Origin: RECO01 sp050485385
GTDB taxonomy: Bacteria > Pseudomonadota > Alphaproteobacteria > Geminicoccales > Geminicoccaceae
NCBI GenBank assembly: GCA_050485385.1
Contig: JBJHBG010000163.1
Location: 1-7,616, forward strand
Length of the DNA: 7,616 nt
Direction: 5' to 3'
This document shows positions 5,263 through 7,616 of this stretch, piece after piece. Numbering within the stretch: the first letter of the stretch is position 1; each line of letters begins with the position of its first letter. A program made the position numbers and the translations under genes. The notes under the pieces were generated by a model. The model ran no database searches. It had not been told where the DNA came from and saw only the letters and a list, made by a program, of their open reading frames with translations.

Positions 5263-6252
5263 ATGCGCGCATCCGCTTTGGCCCTGGCCTTACCGCTCCT
5301 GGTCGGGGCGACACCGGCGCCGGCCGAGGTACCCGCCTCCTGGGCCCGCGAGTGGCCGACGACCGACTTCAGCCGGACCATCGTCGACCTGGGCGAGATC
5401 AGAGGCGGCGGGCCGCCCAAGGACGGCATCCCGTCGATCGACGCCCCTCGGTTCGTGGCGGTCGGCGAGATCGCCGGCGACCTCGAGCCAGGCGAGCCGG
5501 TGATGAGCGTCGTGCTCGGCGACGATGCGCGCGCCTACCCGTTGCGCATCCTCATGTGGCACGAGATCGTCAACGACACGGTGAACGGGGTACCGATCGC
5601 CGTCACCTACTGTCCCTTGTGCAACTCGGGCGTCGTCTTCGAGCGCACCGTTGCCGGCACGCCCACGACCTTCGGCACGACCGGCAAGCTGCGGCATTCC
5701 GACCTCGTCATGTACGATCGCGCCAGCGAGAGCTGGTGGCAGCAGTTCGATGGTCGGGCCATCGTCGGCGAGCGCGTCGGCACCGAGTTGGAGCGTCTGC
5801 CGGCACGGCTGGAAGCCTTCGCCGAGTTCGCCGACCGTCATCCTCGAGGTGCCGTGCTGGTGCCCACCGACGCGCGGGCGCGCGACTACGGCCGCAACCC
5901 CTATGTCGGTTACGACAGCGCGCCGCGTCCGTTCCTGTTCGACGGCAGCTACGACGGACCCGGCTCGCCATTGATGCGGGTGGTCGCGGTCGAGGGGCTG
6001 GACCGCGCCTACAGCCTGGAGCTGGTGCGTGCGGCGGGCGCGGTCGTCGACGAGCCCTTCGTCATTCGCTGGCGGCCGGGGCAACGTTCGGCCTTGGACA
6101 CCGCCCGGATCGCCGAGGGTCGCGACGTCGGCACCGTGACCGTGCAGCGGCAACGGGCCGACGGCACGCTGGAGGATGTGGTCTACGACGTACCCTTCGC
6201 CTTCGCGCTGCGTGCCTTTCGGCCCGAGCTGCCGATTCACCACGCCGACTGA
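5263..6252 (+). CDS. secreted DUF3179 domain protein
   Basis: The 329-residue product begins with a signal peptide (MRASALALALPLLVGATPAP, likely cleaved after PAPA or nearby), so it acts outside the cytoplasm. Recognisable DUF3179 blocks follow: AYPLRILMWHEIVNDTVNG, then VPIAVTYCPLCNSGVVFER, then TTFGTTGKLRHSDLVMYDR, then SWWQQFDGRAIVGE. These blocks are those I know from the family, whose biochemical function has not been established as far as I know. Full length and intact. The CPLC motif is a CxxC pair inside the most conserved block and could bind a metal or be redox active. The next two genes on the same strand encode a thioredoxin-like protein and CcdA, which makes a thiol-redox link plausible; that link is inference. 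The gene stands 106 bases after the fusion gene with a hairpin between, so it probably has its own promoter. Confidence 0.9.
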   Translation: MRASALALALPLLVGATPAPAEVPASWAREWPTTDFSRTIVDLGEIRGGGPPKDGIPSIDAPRFVAVGEIAGDLEPGEPVMSVVLGDDARAYPLRILMWHEIVNDTVNGVPIAVTYCPLCNSGVVFERTVAGTPTTFGTTGKLRHSDLVMYDRASESWWQQFDGRAIVGERVGTELERLPARLEAFAEFADRHPRGAVLVPTDARARDYGRNPYVGYDSAPRPFLFDGSYDGPGSPLMRVVAVEGLDRAYSLELVRAAGAVVDEPFVIRWRPGQRSALDTARIAEGRDVGTVTVQRQRADGTLEDVVYDVPFAFALRAFRPELPIHHAD

Positions 6253-6326
6253 CACCGAGCCCGCCATCGCCCGTCACATGCGATCAACTCGCCGTGATGC
6301 CGGGTGGCGACGGCCGCTCGTCCGGA

Positions 6327-6332
6327 TAGGGT
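6327..6332 (+). promoter_or_regulatory. possible -10 element (TAGGGT) of the thioredoxin-ccdA pair
   Basis: TAGGGT, preceded by GGA, lies 40 bases before ATG 6373 in the 120-base gap after the DUF3179 gene. It fits TAnnnT only and has no visible -35 partner. Read-through from the DUF3179 gene is an equal possibility. Confidence 0.2.
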
Positions 6333-6372
6333 TGCGGTGTGGTCCTGCATCCTCGCTCGGAGCGTTCGCACG

Positions 6373-6762
6373 ATGTATCGCCGTACCCTCGTCGTCCTCG
6401 CCATGATCGTCTTCGTCACGCTTCCCCTCGACGACGCGCGGGCGTTCTCCGAACCCTTCGAGCAAGGCCGGTTCGAGGCCGCGTTGGCCGAGGGCCGGCC
6501 CGTGCTGGTCGAGATCGCGGCGAGCTGGTGCCCCGTCTGCCGCGCCCAGCAAGAGGTCTTGAGCGAACTCTTCGAGGAACCGCGTTTCACCGAGTTCACG
6601 GCGTTGCAGGTCGACTTCGACACCCAGAAGGACGTGGTGCGCGCGCTGGGTGCACAGCTGCAAAGCACCTTGATCGTCTACGTCGACGGGGTCGAGGTGG
6701 CCCGCGGCGTGGGTGACACCAGCCCGACAGCCATCGCCGGTCTGCTCGAGGCGGCACTCTAG
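6373..6762 (+). CDS. exported thioredoxin-like protein with CPVC active site
   Basis: The 129-residue product starts with a signal peptide (YRRTLVVLAMIVFVTLP, with ARA before FSEP as a likely cleavage site), so it works in the periplasm. The thioredoxin fold is shown by PVLVEIAASWCPVCRAQQ, with redox Cys53 and Cys56 after Trp52, and by the later STLIVYVDGVEVARGVG block. Where classical thioredoxins have the cis-proline (TPTL), this has QSTL, a serine in that place. I recall the same substitution in relatives encoded beside CcdA, so it is probably a family trait and not damage. ATG 6373 is chosen because it gives the signal peptide directly and has GGAG ten bases upstream; a longer frame from 6304 would bury the signal. 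The stop is 11 bases before ccdA, so the two are almost certainly one operon. CcdA would pass electrons from the cytosol to this protein. Confidence 0.88.
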   Translation: MYRRTLVVLAMIVFVTLPLDDARAFSEPFEQGRFEAALAEGRPVLVEIAASWCPVCRAQQEVLSELFEEPRFTEFTALQVDFDTQKDVVRALGAQLQSTLIVYVDGVEVARGVGDTSPTAIAGLLEAAL

Positions 6763-6773
6763 GAGCCGGCGAC

Positions 6774-7493
6774 GTGCTCTCTTCCGCCCTCTTCGGGACC
6801 ATCGCGGGTATCCTGTCGACGCTCTCGCCCTGCGTGCTCCCGCTGATCCCGATCGTCCTCGGTGCGGCGGCGAGCGAGCATCGCTTGGGGCCTGTCGCCT
6901 TGGCGGGGGGACTTGCCGTGTCGTTCACGGCCGTCGGCCTGTTCGTCGCCACCATCGGCTTCGCGATCGGCCTGGACGCCGATCTCTTCCGCGCGGTCGG
7001 CGGCACGCTGCTTGCCGGATTGGGCATCGTTCTGATTCTGCCGGCGCTCCAGTCGAGACTGGCGACGGCCGCCGGTCCGATCGGTAGCTGGACCGAGCAG
7101 CGCTTCGGTGGAGTCTCGACCTCCGGTCTGGGTGGCCAGTTCGGTGTCGGCGCAGTGCTGGGGCTCGTCTGGGCGCCCTGCGTCGGGCCGACGCTCGGTG
7201 CCGCCTCCTTGATGGCGGCGCGCGGCGAAAACCTCGCTCAGGTGTCGCTGACGATGCTCGCGTTCGGGCTCGGCGCCGCCTTGCCGCTGCTCTTGCTCGG
7301 CACGCTGTCGCGCGACGCGTTGGTGCGCTGGCGCGGTCGCCTGCTCCACGCGGGTTCCGGTGCCAAACAGCTCATGGGCTTCGTACTCCTGGCGGTCGGG
7401 CTCTTGATCCTCACCGGCCTCGACAAGCGCGCCGAGACTTGGCTGATCGAGGTTTCGCCGCTCTGGCTGACCCAGCTCACGACCCGCTTCTAG
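6774..7493 (+). CDS. ccdA: CcdA-type membrane thiol electron carrier (cytochrome c biogenesis protein family)
   Basis: The 239-residue product has about six hydrophobic segments and the two Cys-Pro signatures of the CcdA/DsbD membrane core: STLSPCVLPLIP with Cys20, and GLVWAPCVGPTL with Cys136. This pair carries reducing power from cytosolic thioredoxin across the inner membrane to a periplasmic partner. Length is normal for CcdA and the C-terminal SPLWLTQLTTRF looks like a natural end, so the neighbouring insertion sequence has not cut it. The start is GTG 6774 with GGAG eight bases before it, overlapping the stop of the thioredoxin gene. That gene is the obvious partner. The final acceptor is not shown; the DUF3179 protein upstream, with its CPLC pair, is one candidate. 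No cytochrome c maturation genes are in the window, so a role limited to cytochrome c assembly is not implied. Confidence 0.92.
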   Translation: MLSSALFGTIAGILSTLSPCVLPLIPIVLGAAASEHRLGPVALAGGLAVSFTAVGLFVATIGFAIGLDADLFRAVGGTLLAGLGIVLILPALQSRLATAAGPIGSWTEQRFGGVSTSGLGGQFGVGAVLGLVWAPCVGPTLGAASLMAARGENLAQVSLTMLAFGLGAALPLLLLGTLSRDALVRWRGRLLHAGSGAKQLMGFVLLAVGLLILTGLDKRAETWLIEVSPLWLTQLTTRF

Positions 7494-7616
7494 AGTATCC
7501 GTGATGATCAAGCGAGTTTCTGGGTCCAGGTTCGGTTGCTGCGGAGCAGGGTATTGGCGAGCAGGACGAGCTTGCGCATGACGGCGACGAGGGCGAGTTT
7601 GGGCGGTTTACCGGCT
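7494..7616 (-). mobile_element. partial IS110-family element, one end
   Basis: The transposase C-terminus from 7508 and the few bases between it and the ccdA stop form one end of an insertion sequence continuing beyond the window. The exact junction is unknown and could lie anywhere in 7494-7507 or slightly inside ccdA. Confidence 0.6.
7508..7616 (-). CDS. C-terminal end of an IS110-family transposase (cut by the window edge)
   Basis: Reading leftward from the edge, 35 residues end in TGA at 7508: KPPKLALVAVMRKLVLLAN, then TLLRSNRTWTQKLA. From memory, the GKPxKxALxAVxRKLLxxxN block is the C-terminal signature of IS110/IS116/IS902-type transposases, which use a DEDD catalytic domain and, in characterised members, a bridge RNA from the element's own end. 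The catalytic part lies outside the window. The element's right end must be near, since only 14 bases separate this stop from the ccdA stop; IS110 elements usually lack terminal inverted repeats, so the boundary cannot be read here. Confidence 0.8.
   Translation of the reverse strand, partial: AGKPPKLALVAVMRKLVLLANTLLRSNRTWTQKLA

Noticed and set aside
5290..6267. Minus-strand 325-codon frame opposite the DUF3179 gene
   Set aside because: No motif and no start signal, and the opposite strand carries well-known DUF3179 blocks.
6759..7511. Minus-strand 250-codon frame opposite ccdA
   Set aside because: Charged low-complexity sequence antisense to a clear membrane protein gene.

Overview
This is a GC-rich bacterial window. 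Six fairly secure protein genes, two small repeat-tailed peptide genes and one decayed gene fit a GC-rich Gram-negative bacterium (Pseudomonadota or Myxococcota). The clues are the periplasmic DUF3179/thioredoxin/CcdA set, Shine-Dalgarno starts on nearly every gene and an IS110-type transposase. The lineage cannot be fixed from sequence alone. A run of ten N at 181-190 shows this is a scaffold, and the frame on its two sides does not match a true 10-base gap.

Left part (1-2600): a tetratricopeptide-type gene related to the TTC38 family runs leftward off the edge. It is followed by a plus-strand gene for an 86-residue peptide with a hydrophobic N-terminal segment and an alternating Glu/Ala tail. 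Next come a small leftward one-span membrane protein, the frameshifted remnant of a GH15 (glucoamylase/trehalase type) gene, and a leftward gene for a 98-residue peptide. That second peptide is a clear relative of the first: half of the first 34 residues are identical, and it carries a longer, strictly alternating Glu tail. It ends in a strong hairpin terminator.

Middle (2706-5156): divergent from the second peptide gene is an 816-residue fusion. Its order is a tubulin-tyrosine-ligase (TTL) type ATP-grasp ligase, a PqqD-like domain (the fold that binds precursor peptides in RiPP pathways), and a C-terminal region that looks like an HPr-kinase-related domain without its P-loop. TTL-family enzymes add amino acids to proteins, often to Glu-rich tails. 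A TTL enzyme joined to a peptide-binding domain and lying beside Glu-tailed peptides with a conserved N-terminal block suggests a peptide-modifying system in which these peptides are the substrates. This is the main finding of the window; it is inference from domain logic and gene position and has not been tested.

Right part (5263-7616): a secreted DUF3179 protein with a CPLC motif, a secreted thioredoxin-like protein with a CPVC motif, and a CcdA-type membrane electron carrier lie in the same direction. The last two are only 11 bases apart. They read as a periplasmic thiol-redox module. The window ends in the C-terminal end of an IS110-family transposase pointing toward ccdA, with 14 bases between the two stop codons.
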